64,000 nucleotides of DNA, taken from NCBI GenBank assembly GCA_902802755.1, contig CADCNH010000008.1:44734-108733 (forward strand), in the 5' to 3' direction. Below are positions 25,551-34,324 of this stretch, in pieces. Within the stretch, counting starts at the first letter, position 1. Each line of letters starts with the position of its first letter. The position numbers and the translations under genes were made by a program. The DNA comes from an uncultured Bacteroidota bacterium. Lineage in GTDB: Bacteria; Bacteroidota; Bacteroidia; Bacteroidales; WCHB1-69. The notes under the pieces were generated by a model. It searched no databases. It was not told the DNA's origin and saw nothing but the letters and a program-made list of their open reading frames with translations.

Positions 25551-27641
25551 TTAGGCTGTTTTCTTTCTATTGAATAAAATCAAAATGAAAGCAAGGACAG
25601 CCACAACACACTGTATCACAAAAGCGATTTTACAGTCACGACGGTCATAATAGAATCTTATCTGATGTTTTCCCTCTGGCACATCCACTGACATCATTGC
25701 CTTATTCATCACATTGATTTGCAAGGGAAAACCATTATCCATTTCAGCCTTCCAGCCAGGATACCACATTTGTGCCAACACCATGGGCCGACTTTCCGTC
25801 GTAAACGTCTGTAACAATGCCTCACCAGGCTTGAATTCCACAAATTCAGCCTTCGCCTCCGTCTCATAATGAGTCGTTAACGCGTTGTCACCACGGCTCT
25901 TTGCCGTTATCTTTGATGTGTACGCGGTATCTACCGACAGCCACTGGGGTTCATCAGAACAGACAATTTCAGAAGGGAAGAAAACAGCACTGGGCAGGTA
26001 TAATAATGAGTCCTTCTCAATATACAGTTGTATCATCTCCTGATGAGTCTTCAACTTGAACGGATCACGGCTTGCCCATTCAATTTTCTTCGCGAAACAG
26101 CCGATATTCTGCCACATAAAACCATAATCCTGTTCCCACTGCAATTTCTCGCAAGAAGTCACCTCGTGTGGTGGAGGAAAACCGTATGGTGTAGTCTTTA
26201 GAATCTCCACAAAACGTGCATTGGTGTAATTCTTTTGAAAACCCGTAGAAGAAAGGCAAAGCCATGCCATGACCACTAAATCCACAAGCAAAGCAGCTGC
26301 CAGTATGGGCTGAGCATACTGTTTTTTTCGCCACAGAAGAAACGCCACCACAAGCATCAAGCCCAAATAAAATAGTGATTGCAGAATCCAATGAATGCTG
26401 TTTGTGCTATCATCCTGCCACTGAGACCAATTCAATCTGGCATGATAAACCACCACTGCAAGATACATTGCTCCAAGAAGCAAGAGGAAAATCATGAAAA
26501 GTTTCTTATATCTATCAAAATTCGTCCATAATGCCTCACAACCCAAAGTTGCCACTACCAAGATGGAGACAACCACAAAGCATCTGAAGATAGTCTGATA
26601 CCTCAACATATTGATAAATGGCAGTTGGTAGGCGATTTTATAGATCGGCAACTGATTTCCAAAAGACAAAAGCAGGCACAAAACTCCCCAACACAAAAAC
26701 ACCCAAACATTGATATTCTTTTTCTGGAATAAGCCTACCAAGAAGAAAAACACGGTAAACAGACCCACAAAGACAGACCGCATGGAGATATCCAGGGGCA
26801 TCCACTCGCGGCTAAAACTGGCCATCCAAGGAAAGAACATAGATAACAAGGCTTTTGGCGTATAAGCCATCGCTGTTGCCTGCTCGTAGGTCAAACCATC
26901 GCCCCGGGTAACATAATTCATCGCTTCCATGTAAGAAAGCATGGAAGGTAATGACAGCAAGACTAATGCGACAGCCGAAACACCTAAAAACAAACATAAT
27001 TTCTTAAACTTTCCGAACTCTTTATGTGCTACCATACTGATAATATGAGTGATAGCAAAAACAATAAAGAAGTATAAGAGGATAAAACAAAAGCCCGAAT
27101 AGCCACCCGTGAACATCAATGATAACGCAAAGGCAAAACACAAGGCGTTTTTGAGCGAAGGAGCCTCAAAAATCCTGACCATATAATTCAAGGCCCACGG
27201 AAGCCATGCCAAGGCAATAATCCACGAATAATGCTGGGTGTTTCCCGTAAAAGGCCCGGACAGCATATAGCAGCAGGCTATCAGGAAACAAACCACTTCG
27301 CATTTGGAGAAGCATTGTGCCAGCTTAAAAAAGCCCCATCCTGCCATAAAGACATGGAAAATAAATTCCACACCCCAAAAATAAGGACTATAATGGCCCA
27401 CCAAGGCAAGCAGCCAAAACGGGAGATAAAAAGTCGAGGACTGCGGATCCGCATGGGCGGGAATACCCATTGAGCGATAGGGGCACCAGAAAGGCCACAC
27501 CCCGTTCTCCAGAGCGTTCATCATGAACCAACGAGAAGGGAAAAACTCATCGGCGAAGTCATATATCGGAGCAAAAATCAGCGTGCCAAAACATGCCAAA
27601 ATACTGATTATCAACAAATAAAATTTTCTCACCTTGTACAA
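25551..27641 (-). CDS. YfhO-like multi-span membrane protein (GT-C type)
   Basis: The 696-residue protein has about 13-14 membrane segments and an extracytoplasmic C-terminal domain. The first loop DFADEFFPSRWFMMNALENG and WPFWCPYRSMGIPAHADPQS resemble the first periplasmic loop of GT-C glycosyltransferases, and the C-terminal QMWYPGWKAEMDN (YfhO-type YPGWKA) followed by VDVPEGKHQIRFYYD is the YfhO family hallmark. YfhO proteins take part in lipoteichoic acid or other glycan modification in Firmicutes; the role in Bacteroidota is unknown. It starts three bases after batE ends, so it is the last gene of the batD-batE operon. Confidence 0.85.
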   Translation of the reverse strand: MYKVRKFYLLIISILACFGTLIFAPIYDFADEFFPSRWFMMNALENGVWPFWCPYRSMGIPAHADPQSSTFYLPFWLLALVGHYSPYFWGVEFIFHVFMAGWGFFKLAQCFSKCEVVCFLIACCYMLSGPFTGNTQHYSWIIALAWLPWALNYMVRIFEAPSLKNALCFAFALSLMFTGGYSGFCFILLYFFIVFAITHIISMVAHKEFGKFKKLCLFLGVSAVALVLLSLPSMLSYMEAMNYVTRGDGLTYEQATAMAYTPKALLSMFFPWMASFSREWMPLDISMRSVFVGLFTVFFFLVGLFQKKNINVWVFLCWGVLCLLLSFGNQLPIYKIAYQLPFINMLRYQTIFRCFVVVSILVVATLGCEALWTNFDRYKKLFMIFLLLLGAMYLAVVVYHARLNWSQWQDDSTNSIHWILQSLFYLGLMLVVAFLLWRKKQYAQPILAAALLVDLVVMAWLCLSSTGFQKNYTNARFVEILKTTPYGFPPPHEVTSCEKLQWEQDYGFMWQNIGCFAKKIEWASRDPFKLKTHQEMIQLYIEKDSLLYLPSAVFFPSEIVCSDEPQWLSVDTAYTSKITAKSRGDNALTTHYETEAKAEFVEFKPGEALLQTFTTESRPMVLAQMWYPGWKAEMDNGFPLQINVMNKAMMSVDVPEGKHQIRFYYDRRDCKIAFVIQCVVAVLAFILILFNRKKTA

Positions 27642-27644
27642 TTA

Positions 27645-28406
27645 TCAGATAATTTCTATTGATGAAGCCTCCACCCAACCTTTCTCGCCATTGGGCAATT
27701 TTATTTCCACCCAAGTGCCTACCCTATCGGTAACAGCCACCTTCAGTCCTTCATGAATGACAAACAAACTTGTACCCGACTCATTCGGTGTGCCTTTGGC
27801 ATTCACCACCGACTGCATCACAATGGCTTCCGGCTGCTTGACGTAACGCTTAGCTTCTTTCGAGGCAAAAATCAAAGAAAAGATAGCGATTAGCAAGGAT
27901 ATAAATGCCAATGCAACAGCGGTAACACTCAGCCAGCGGCGACGGGAGACCAGTATCAGGGCTATAGAAAGAGCAAAGAGTGCCCCAAAAACGACGGCCA
28001 TTACCGCCCAGCCCGTCACCGTCATACTTTTGGAAAGAGCGTTCCACCAGCGCACGACAAACAGTTCTGGCAGAACCTCTATCTTATCGGTAATCTGCAA
28101 GTTAGCATACGTGATGTTATGTTTGATATCCTCGTTGGATGGGTCCAAACGCAAAGCTCTTTCATACCATAATAAAGCATCTGCCGTATGTTTGGCTTTA
28201 AAATAGGCATTTCCCAAATTATAATACAAGATAGCCCCTTCATTACCGTGGTCTATTATCTCCTGGTAACAATCAATAGCCAAGTCATAATCTCCATTCT
28301 GATAGGCTGCATTGCCTTGCTGCATCAACGAATCATCGACAGAGGCAAAAGTGAGAAAACTGATTGAAAGCAGTATAATTATAGCGAATAATCTTTTCAT
28401 AGTCAA
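27645..28406 (-). CDS. batE: BatE-like TPR and SH3-domain membrane protein
   Basis: The 253-residue protein has a signal peptide (MKRLFAIIILLSISFLTFA), two to three TPR repeats (YQNGDYDLAIDCYQEII, LYYNLGNAYFKAKHTADAL, ~residues 28-105), two membrane segments (~130-155 and ~163-183) and a C-terminal bacterial SH3 domain (~190-253, VGTWVEIKLPNGEKGWV). This is the BatE layout of the Bacteroides aerotolerance cluster. It follows batD by four bases. The usual batA, batB and batC genes are not adjacent here. Confidence 0.88.
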   Translation of the reverse strand: MTMKRLFAIIILLSISFLTFASVDDSLMQQGNAAYQNGDYDLAIDCYQEIIDHGNEGAILYYNLGNAYFKAKHTADALLWYERALRLDPSNEDIKHNITYANLQITDKIEVLPELFVVRWWNALSKSMTVTGWAVMAVVFGALFALSIALILVSRRRWLSVTAVALAFISLLIAIFSLIFASKEAKRYVKQPEAIVMQSVVNAKGTPNESGTSLFVIHEGLKVAVTDRVGTWVEIKLPNGEKGWVEASSIEII

Positions 28407-28410
28407 TTAT

Positions 28411-30258
28411 TTATCTTCTTTCTATCTTAGTCATAAAATCATGGGCCCGCTGATACATGTCATTCATCATCTGCGAGCTGTCACCTGGTGCGAAACGGGC
28501 GAACTCGCACTGATTCAGGGTTTCCAGAAATTCCTTCACAGATTCCTCATCCACCTTCTTTTCCTTCAGTTTTTCCTCTACGGTATCCATTGAAAGCTGT
28601 GACAATGGAATATGGAATTTGTCGCTCATATAGCCCCACAGCACCTGTGAGATTTCCACATAGAACTCCTCTTTCTGACCCGCTTTCAGCAGCTGACCAG
28701 CACGTTTCAAACGCTTCTTGGCCACCTTATTAGCCCGTTTATCTTTCAGCAAGACCACATTTTGCTTGGTTTCCATAGTTTTTCTCCAAATAATGACAAA
28801 GATTATCAGGAGCAGGAAAGGCAATATCATACCCACATAAAACCACGGTGAACCAAAGAATTCGCCACGTTTGGGATGGAAGGCATTGCCGTTGGTCTTG
28901 ATAAAACGTATATCCTTTGAGAGAAATTTAATATCTTTTTGATTGGAGGAGGATGTTGTCACGCCACCACCCTTGCCTTTCTCCACCTTCATCTTATAGC
29001 TGTCGGATGTCAATGTTTTATAGCTATGGGATTTGAGGTCGAAATACGAGAAAGAGGCGGCTGGAATAGTGAACTCGCCGGGCTCACGGGGGATAATGAT
29101 GTACTCAAAAGTACGGCTACCCGTCACTGTATTACCTCGGGTATTTATATTGTCGGTGATTTTCGGATCGGTCACATCAAAATCGGCGGGAAACTCAATG
29201 GCAGGAGCCTCAACATGCTGGAGGTTGCCAGTTCCGCTGACGGTAATGGTCAGATTGGCCGCGTCATTGGTTTTCAGTTCATTACGGCTCAAATTGGAAC
29301 TCATCGTGAAATTACCCACCAGACCGCTGAAATCCTCTGGCTGATTAGCTGTCGGCAGTGGTTTGCAATTGAGTACTACGCTATTAGACTTCAGGTCCAA
29401 CTCATAATCCTGCGCATACTGACGTCCACCGAAGAACATATCGAAGGGATCATTGCTCTGTTGGGTATAGATAACACGGGCCAAAAAGCCGATTTCGAAA
29501 GGCGTAACCGTAATCTTACCTGATTTCTGCGGGAACACAGCTGTACGGCGGACTTCAAAAACCGTAAACTTCTTTCCATCAACGACTTCTGTCGTACGAG
29601 GTGCATCAGCATCCGGATTGCCCAAAGTATAAGACCAAAGTCCGCTCTGGGTAGGCGCATTGACGGAAGTCACCTGATATCCGCCATTGACACTGGGGCC
29701 GACATACAACTTATGGGTAATAATGACCTGCTCACCCACGTATGGATTGCTGTTGGAGCAATAGGCTTTTACATACACATCCCGTTTGTCGAAACCTTGC
29801 GACTGCTGTGCACGCTGTTGGGACTGGCCTCTTCCAGTTCCGGCTGCAGCGTTTCCTCCGCCACCACCTTCTACCACATTGATAGTCACAGCATTCGACT
29901 TCACTTGATTGCCATTGACCAAAAACACCATTCCCGGAATCGTGAACTGGCCCTCTTTCTTGGCTGCCAAAGTGTAGGTGAAAGTATGGGATGAAGATTG
30001 GGTCATTTGTCCATTCACGATGCTGATAGAAGACGATGAACCTTGACTGGGCCCGTTCAACACATCAAAATTGCCAAAAGAAGTGCTGACAATCTTTGAT
30101 GGTTTCTCATTCAGGACCACCTGATAGCGGAAGGCCTGTCCCACTCCGACCTCGGAAGGTGCTTTGGCGGTACATGACACCTGTGTCCATGCGGAAACAC
30201 AAAAAACTGTAAATAAAACCGTTAGAAATATCTTGAGGGCAGTTATATATTTATTCAT
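28411..30258 (-). CDS. batD: BatD-like oxygen-tolerance protein
   Basis: The 615-residue protein has a signal peptide (MNKYITALKIFLTVLFTVFCVSAWTQ split here as MNKYITALK plus a hydrophobic run), repeated beta-sandwich regions (SCTAKAPSEVGVGQAFRYQV, GQFTIPGM, GKITVTPFEIGF, GEFTIPAASFSYFD), a membrane segment near residues 495-515, and a helical cytoplasmic tail. A Gly/Gln-rich linker lies near residue 145. This is the BatD family. Start was set at ATG 30258 because it gives the signal peptide and lies 35 bases after a -7 box; the frame is open for 22 codons further. It heads batD-batE-yfhO. Confidence 0.88.
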   Translation of the reverse strand: MNKYITALKIFLTVLFTVFCVSAWTQVSCTAKAPSEVGVGQAFRYQVVLNEKPSKIVSTSFGNFDVLNGPSQGSSSSISIVNGQMTQSSSHTFTYTLAAKKEGQFTIPGMVFLVNGNQVKSNAVTINVVEGGGGGNAAAGTGRGQSQQRAQQSQGFDKRDVYVKAYCSNSNPYVGEQVIITHKLYVGPSVNGGYQVTSVNAPTQSGLWSYTLGNPDADAPRTTEVVDGKKFTVFEVRRTAVFPQKSGKITVTPFEIGFLARVIYTQQSNDPFDMFFGGRQYAQDYELDLKSNSVVLNCKPLPTANQPEDFSGLVGNFTMSSNLSRNELKTNDAANLTITVSGTGNLQHVEAPAIEFPADFDVTDPKITDNINTRGNTVTGSRTFEYIIIPREPGEFTIPAASFSYFDLKSHSYKTLTSDSYKMKVEKGKGGGVTTSSSNQKDIKFLSKDIRFIKTNGNAFHPKRGEFFGSPWFYVGMILPFLLLIIFVIIWRKTMETKQNVVLLKDKRANKVAKKRLKRAGQLLKAGQKEEFYVEISQVLWGYMSDKFHIPLSQLSMDTVEEKLKEKKVDEESVKEFLETLNQCEFARFAPGDSSQMMNDMYQRAHDFMTKIERR

Positions 30259-30292
30259 ATCTTCAATACTTGGGTCAAGCAAAATAACGATG

Positions 30293-30300
30293 CAAAAATA
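30293..30300 (-). promoter_or_regulatory. -7 box for the batD operon
   Basis: Minus-strand TATTTTTG followed by CATCG, 34 bases before the batD start; back to back with the prs promoter. Confidence 0.6.
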
Positions 30301-30333
30301 CAAAAATTGTGCGTGTGGTTTCAAAAAAACGTT

Positions 30334-30341
30334 TAAATTTG
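30334..30341 (+). promoter_or_regulatory. -7 box for prs
   Basis: TAAATTTG followed by CG, 44 bases before the ATG at 30386. Confidence 0.6.
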
Positions 30342-30385
30342 CGTTTACACAATTAAAAATTCAACCCTTTAAAAATCAAATTCTT

Positions 30386-31318
30386 ATGAATTCAGAAGTA
30401 GCATTAGTTTCCGGCGGAGCCAACCGAGTACTAGCCGAGAAGATTGCCGAGTACTTGGACATGCAATTGTTATCCGTTGATATTCCGCATTTTAAGGATG
30501 GAGAAATTCAAGTGTACTATAACGAGACCATCCGTGGCAAGCATGTGTTCATTATCCAGCCCACCTTTGCCCCTGCCGAGAACATCATGGAGCTATTGCT
30601 GCTGATAGATGCCGCCAAACGTGCATCAGCTTACAAAATCATCGCTGTCATCCCTTATTTCGGCTATGCTCGTCAAGATAGAAAGGATAAGCCCAGAACC
30701 TCCATCGGCGCCAAACTGATGAGCAACTTGCTGACAGCAGCCGGTGTGGACCGTATCATCACCATGGACTTGCATGCCGACCAGATTCAGGGTTTCTTTG
30801 AGATTCCCGTTGACCACCTATTCTCTTCCAATGTCTTTTTGCCCTACATCAAGAGTCTCGGATTGGATGACCTTTGCATTGTCTCTCCCGATACAGGTGG
30901 CACGAAACGCGCTTCCACTTACGCCAAGGCTTTGAAATGTGACTTGGCCATAGGTTACAAGCAAAGAGCCAAACAAAATGTGGTGGCTGACTTGCAAATC
31001 ATCGGTGATGTGAAAGATAAGAACGTCATCATTGTTGACGACATCATTGATACGGGTGGAACCTTGTGCAAGGCTGCCGCACGCTGCAAAGAAGCCGGTG
31101 CCAAACGCGTGCTCGCCATGTGTGCCCACGGATTGCTCTCCGGCAGCGGCATGGACAATGTGGAGAACTCCGCTATCGAGAAGCTGATTATCACCGATAC
31201 CATTCCACTCAAACGTCCCTCCGAATCCATCGAAGTGGTTTCCGTAGCCCAACTTTTGGCCGATGTCATCAGAAGCGTGATGGAGAAAACTTCCATTTCA
31301 TCACATTTTGATGTATAG
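30386..31318 (+). CDS. prs: Ribose-phosphate pyrophosphokinase
   Basis: The 310-residue cytoplasmic enzyme makes PRPP from ribose 5-phosphate and ATP, feeding purine, pyrimidine, histidine, tryptophan and NAD synthesis. The substrate loop DGEIQVYYNETIRG, the ATP region YFGYARQDRKD, the metal-binding MDLHADQIQGFF and the PRPP-binding loop NVIIVDDIIDTGGTL are all intact. The start at 30386 gives the normal family length; the open frame reaching 30164 overlaps the divergent batD gene and its promoter. Confidence 0.97.
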   Translation: MNSEVALVSGGANRVLAEKIAEYLDMQLLSVDIPHFKDGEIQVYYNETIRGKHVFIIQPTFAPAENIMELLLLIDAAKRASAYKIIAVIPYFGYARQDRKDKPRTSIGAKLMSNLLTAAGVDRIITMDLHADQIQGFFEIPVDHLFSSNVFLPYIKSLGLDDLCIVSPDTGGTKRASTYAKALKCDLAIGYKQRAKQNVVADLQIIGDVKDKNVIIVDDIIDTGGTLCKAAARCKEAGAKRVLAMCAHGLLSGSGMDNVENSAIEKLIITDTIPLKRPSESIEVVSVAQLLADVIRSVMEKTSISSHFDV

Positions 31319-31328
31319 GAAGCGGAGA

Positions 31329-31426
31329 GACACTCACTGCGTTCGTTCGGGGAGACGCTCGCTGTGCGAGCTCGGGGAGTTTCGCACTTCGTGCTCAAGG
31401 GGAGTTATGCTTCGCATAAGGGGAGT
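31329..31426. repeat. Array of CTTCG-loop hairpins separated by GGGGAG (reverse orientation)
   Basis: Units such as TTCGCACTTCGTGCTCAA, TATGCTTCGCATA and CGCTCGCTGTGCGAGC are separated by GGGGAG. This is the reverse complement of the arrays at 8755-8854 and 36267-36362. The gap 31319-31625 (307 bases) contains this array, GAATTTTGAACTTTGAATTC words and no gene. Confidence 0.65.
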
Positions 31427-31625
31427 TTTTTGAATTATGAATTCTGAATTTTGAACTTTGAATTCTATCACTACCCCGCCCTTCGGGCACCCATTGGAGA
31501 CCTTGTCTCCTTCTCCTCTTCGCTCGGCATACTCAAAGTAATCTATGAATCTGCACTCGCTCATGCATCGAATCTAATAGAAGGTGAATTAAACCTCCCC
31601 GTCTGTAACCTGTAACCTAAAATAT

Positions 31626-32672
31626 ATGGAACAAGAAGTAAATCCCAAAGTTGAGGAACTGAAAGAATTAGGCAAATTTGGCCTGATTAAGCTATTAGGT
31701 GAGAAATTCAATCACCACAATGCCTCGTCGCTGACCGACATTAACGAAAATGCCGCAGTGATTGCCCATGGCAATACCGACAGTGTCATCAGCAGCAAAC
31801 TCTTTATCGAGAACATCCATTTCGACCTTACCTACGTACCCCTCAAACATTTGGGTTACAAGACAGTAACCGTTGCCGTTGCGGACATCATCGCCATGAA
31901 CGCCCTGCCCAAACAAGTGCTCATTAACATTGCCATCTCCAACCGTTTTTCCTTGGAGGCGGTGAATGAACTGACCGACGGCATGCACCGCTGTTGCGAC
32001 CGCTACAGCATCGATCTTGCTGGCTTGGACTTGTGTTCATCACAAACGGGATTAACCATCACCGTGACAGCCATTGGAGAAACCGACGACGAACATTTAG
32101 TGCAACGAGTAGGCGCAAAAGAAAACGAATTGTTATGTGTATCCGGTGATTTGGGAGCCGCCTATACGGGACTTATCTTGTTGGAGCGCGAGAAAAAAGT
32201 ATTTGAAGTCAACCCCAACGAACAACCTAATTTAGAGGAATATAGCTATCTATTGGAGCGCCAGCTAAAGCCGGAGCCTCGTGTGGATATCATCCAGAGC
32301 TTGCAAAAGGCAGGCATCACCCCGACCAGCATGACCAACGTTTGCGATGGTTTGGCCTCTGCATTGATCCATCTGTGCAAAGCCTCAAAAGTGGGTTCAG
32401 TGGTGTTTGAGAACAAGCTGCCTGTTGACATGCTTACTTTCAGAACCCTGAAAGACATGAATATCGTTTCAACCACCATTGCCCTCAATGGCGGAGAGGA
32501 TTACGAGCTACTCTTTACCGTTGCCCAGAAAGATTACGAGGCACTGAAAAACGTGGAGAATGTGTCTGTCATCGGCTACATCAAAGAAGAAAATGCCGGC
32601 AATCAGCTGATAACCAACGACGACAGGCAAATTGAGCTAAAGGCACAAGGGTTTGGGGAAGTGAAGGAATAG
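31626..32672 (+). CDS. thiL: ThiL-like thiamine-phosphate kinase, divergent active site
   Basis: The 348-residue protein aligns by eye with Bacteroidota ThiL, which phosphorylates thiamine monophosphate to TPP: LGKFGLIKLL at the start, NIHFDLTYVPLKHLGYK, ADIIAMNALPKQV, VSGDLGAAYTGLILLEREK and LNGGEDYELLFTV. However several hallmark motifs are altered: G-x-G-D-D-A-A-V reads INENAAV (39-45), the T-T-D before the HFD motif reads SSK (56-58), GGDTT reads GLDLC (133-137), and DISDGL reads NVCDGL (238-243, keeping one Asp). These residues bind ATP and magnesium in known ThiL, so activity is doubtful. The gene is preceded by repeats and has no clear promoter. Confidence 0.75.
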   Translation: MEQEVNPKVEELKELGKFGLIKLLGEKFNHHNASSLTDINENAAVIAHGNTDSVISSKLFIENIHFDLTYVPLKHLGYKTVTVAVADIIAMNALPKQVLINIAISNRFSLEAVNELTDGMHRCCDRYSIDLAGLDLCSSQTGLTITVTAIGETDDEHLVQRVGAKENELLCVSGDLGAAYTGLILLEREKKVFEVNPNEQPNLEEYSYLLERQLKPEPRVDIIQSLQKAGITPTSMTNVCDGLASALIHLCKASKVGSVVFENKLPVDMLTFRTLKDMNIVSTTIALNGGEDYELLFTVAQKDYEALKNVENVSVIGYIKEENAGNQLITNDDRQIELKAQGFGEVKE

Positions 32673-32692
32673 GTTTCAGGGGACAGGAGGAT

Positions 32693-32785
32693 TTTAATGT
32701 GCTAATTAGCAAATGTGCTAATGTGCTAATTGAATTAGCAAGGTGGAAGGGAATGTCAATGTAGGCAACTGCATCTCGCAATTGC
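32693..32785. repeat. TTAG-like tract and decayed GCAACTGC hairpin
   Basis: AATGTGCTAATTAGCAAATGTGC words (32693-32740) are followed by AATGTAGG and an imperfect stem GCAACTGCA/CGCAATTGC (32757-32785), a degraded copy of the hairpin at 21860. Confidence 0.6.
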
Positions 32786-32841
32786 AAAAAAAATTGAATT
32801 TTGAATTCCAAATCGAGAAATAACATAAAACAAAAAATAAC

Positions 32842-33594
32842 ATGAAAAACGTTTTTATTACCGGAGCGACGAGTGGCTTTGGAGAAGCCATCGCCTATAA
32901 ATTGGCCCAGCATAATGTGAACATGATCATTACTGGCCGTACAGAAAACAAGTTGAAAGAGGTAGCTCAGAAAATTGAGAGCACCACACAGAGCAAGGTG
33001 CTTACTCTTGCTTTTGACGTGCAGGATTACGATCAGTGCGAGAAAGCCATCAACAGCATTCCTGAGGCTTTCAAGCCCATTGACGTATTGGTAAACAACG
33101 CCGGTTTGGCCGTTGAGCTGAACCCCGTGAATGCCGGAGCCATTGAGGACTGGGAACGCATGATCAACACCAATATCAAGGGTTTGCTGTATGTTACCCG
33201 CCTGATTTCTCCTCAGATGATCGAACAGAAGAAAGGTCACATCATCAACATCGGCTCCACTGCCAGTCACGAGATTTACTATGGTGGCAATGTTTACTGC
33301 GCCACCAAACATGCGGTATTGGCTCTTACCAAGGGCATGCGCACCGACTTCCTGCCATACGGTATCAAAGTTTCGCAGATTTCTCCCGGCGCTGCCGAAA
33401 CCAACTTCTCGGTGGTTCGCTTCCATGGCGACCAGGCCAAGGCCGACAAGGTATATGAAGGCTACGACCCATTGGTAGCAGAAGACATTGCCGACGTGGT
33501 GGACTTTGTGCTGACACGCCCCGCCCATGTGTGCCTCAATGAGATCATCATGACTCCAACGGCGCAGTTTAACGGAACAATCGTAAGAAACTGA
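32842..33594 (+). CDS. Short-chain dehydrogenase/reductase, YdfG-like
   Basis: The 250-residue classical SDR has the cofactor loop TGATSGFGEAIA near the N-terminus with GRTEN after the second strand (arginine fits NADP), VLVNNAGLAV (~residue 87), catalytic Ser in NIGSTASHE, and Tyr/Lys in YCATKHA. ISPGAAETNFSVVRFHGD resembles YdfG-type 3-hydroxy acid/L-allo-threonine dehydrogenases, which oxidise small hydroxy acids such as serine. A hydroxysteroid dehydrogenase role is conceivable because a steroid 5-alpha-reductase homologue lies 1.8 kb away, but nothing in the sequence demands it. Confidence 0.85.
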   Translation: MKNVFITGATSGFGEAIAYKLAQHNVNMIITGRTENKLKEVAQKIESTTQSKVLTLAFDVQDYDQCEKAINSIPEAFKPIDVLVNNAGLAVELNPVNAGAIEDWERMINTNIKGLLYVTRLISPQMIEQKKGHIINIGSTASHEIYYGGNVYCATKHAVLALTKGMRTDFLPYGIKVSQISPGAAETNFSVVRFHGDQAKADKVYEGYDPLVAEDIADVVDFVLTRPAHVCLNEIIMTPTAQFNGTIVRN

Positions 33595-33679
33595 AAGTTG
33601 AAAACTGAAAACTGAAAGTTGATAAATAGGGGTTAGGGGAAAAGAATTCAGAATTCAGAATTCAAAATTTAAGTTACCC

Positions 33680-33707
33680 GCAACTGCGAGACGCAGTTGC
33701 CTACATT
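33680..33707. repeat. GCAACTGCG hairpin with CCTACATT tail
   Basis: Identical in stem, loop and tail to 23293-23320, 10 kb away. It follows GAAAACTGAAAGTTGA words (33594-33625). The gap 33595-34324 (730 bases) contains this hairpin, the heptamer tract, a doubtful small ORF, two decayed hairpins and a promoter. Confidence 0.7.
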
Positions 33708-33718
33708 GATACCCCTAA

Positions 33719-33823
33719 CCACTAACCACTAACCACTAACCACTAACCACTAACCACTAACCACTAACCACTAACCACTAACCACTGACCACTAACCACT
33801 GACCACTGACCACTGACCACTGA
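33719..33823. repeat. Perfect heptamer tandem repeat, 15 units of CCACTRA
   Basis: Fifteen uninterrupted 7-bp units: nine CCACTAA, one CCACTGA, one CCACTAA and four CCACTGA. The same heptamer occurs singly or in pairs in at least four other gaps (16830, 21830, 23335, 36410). Confidence 0.95.
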
Positions 33824-33938
33824 CAAGTTCAGGAGAGTATAGCTTGGCACAACAATTGATGATGATATTGGCTTTTTCAAAGCCCGCATCGCAAACCTTT
33901 TTGTCCTTTGCACTATCATATCCCATAAACAAGTGCAT
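33792..33938 (-). CDS. Possible small ORF running into the heptamer repeat
   Basis: A 48-codon frame starts at ATG 33938, 29 bases after a good minus-strand -7 box. The first ~38 residues (MHLFMGYDSAKDKKVCDAG and EKANIIINCCAKLYSP) look like ordinary protein with three cysteines. The last ~10 (VSGQWSVVSG) are translated CCACTRA repeat, which also gives the stop. It may be a gene whose 3' end was replaced by repeat expansion, or a chance ORF. I do not recognise a family. Confidence 0.3.
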   Translation of the reverse strand: MHLFMGYDSAKDKKVCDAGFEKANIIINCCAKLYSPELVSGQWSVVSG

Positions 33939-33966
33939 GGTATCATAGCCAATATCTTTTTGCTTG

Positions 33967-33974
33967 CAAAGATA
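33967..33974 (-). promoter_or_regulatory. -7 box before the small ORF
   Basis: Minus-strand TATCTTTG followed by CAAGC. It is the main reason to take the small ORF seriously. Confidence 0.45.
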
Positions 33975-34136
33975 CAAATGGAAATCCAAAATCTCTAGAA
34001 AAATGACAATATTTTTGTTACTAAAAATCAATACATTGTAAATTAAATTGTAATATATTTACTATTTTAAGAATTATTCTGGAAGAAATTTAACATAAGA
34101 AGATTTTTATGTGACTTTCCTTTGCATTTTCCCTCG

Positions 34137-34249
34137 GACTCGATAAATCGCGTCCCTACCGGATATAGAGGTAAGCATCATACCCTGTTACTGCATGCGC
34201 AAGTAATGCCGACACACGGAACAAACGCGATGAATCGCATACCTACAAT
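34137..34249. repeat. Two decayed CCTAC-tailed hairpins
   Basis: The first is ACTCGATAAATCGCGT followed by CCCTACC (34138-34159). The second has GCGAT/ATCGC around GA and the tail CCTACAAT (34227-34249). Both resemble the GACGCGA hairpin at 6001. Confidence 0.5.
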
Positions 34250-34287
34250 AAAATTCATACGTCTGTATATAATTCAAGATTTTTATG

Positions 34288-34295
34288 TAACTTTG
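34288..34295 (+). promoter_or_regulatory. -7 box for the glycosyltransferase 2 gene
   Basis: TAACTTTG followed by CA, 29 bases before the ATG at 34325. Confidence 0.6.
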
Positions 34296-34324
34296 CATTT
34301 TTATTTTTCACTGAAAAAATTAAA

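Noticed and set aside
32581..33528. 315-codon open frame on the minus strand across the SDR gene
   Set aside because: Antisense shadow of the SDR, which has complete catalytic motifs on the plus strand.
33595..34324. Possible tRNA or rRNA remnants in the longest gene gap
   Set aside because: No T-loop (GGTTCRAATCC-like) or rRNA-like stretch was found; the gap is repeats, one doubtful ORF and a promoter.
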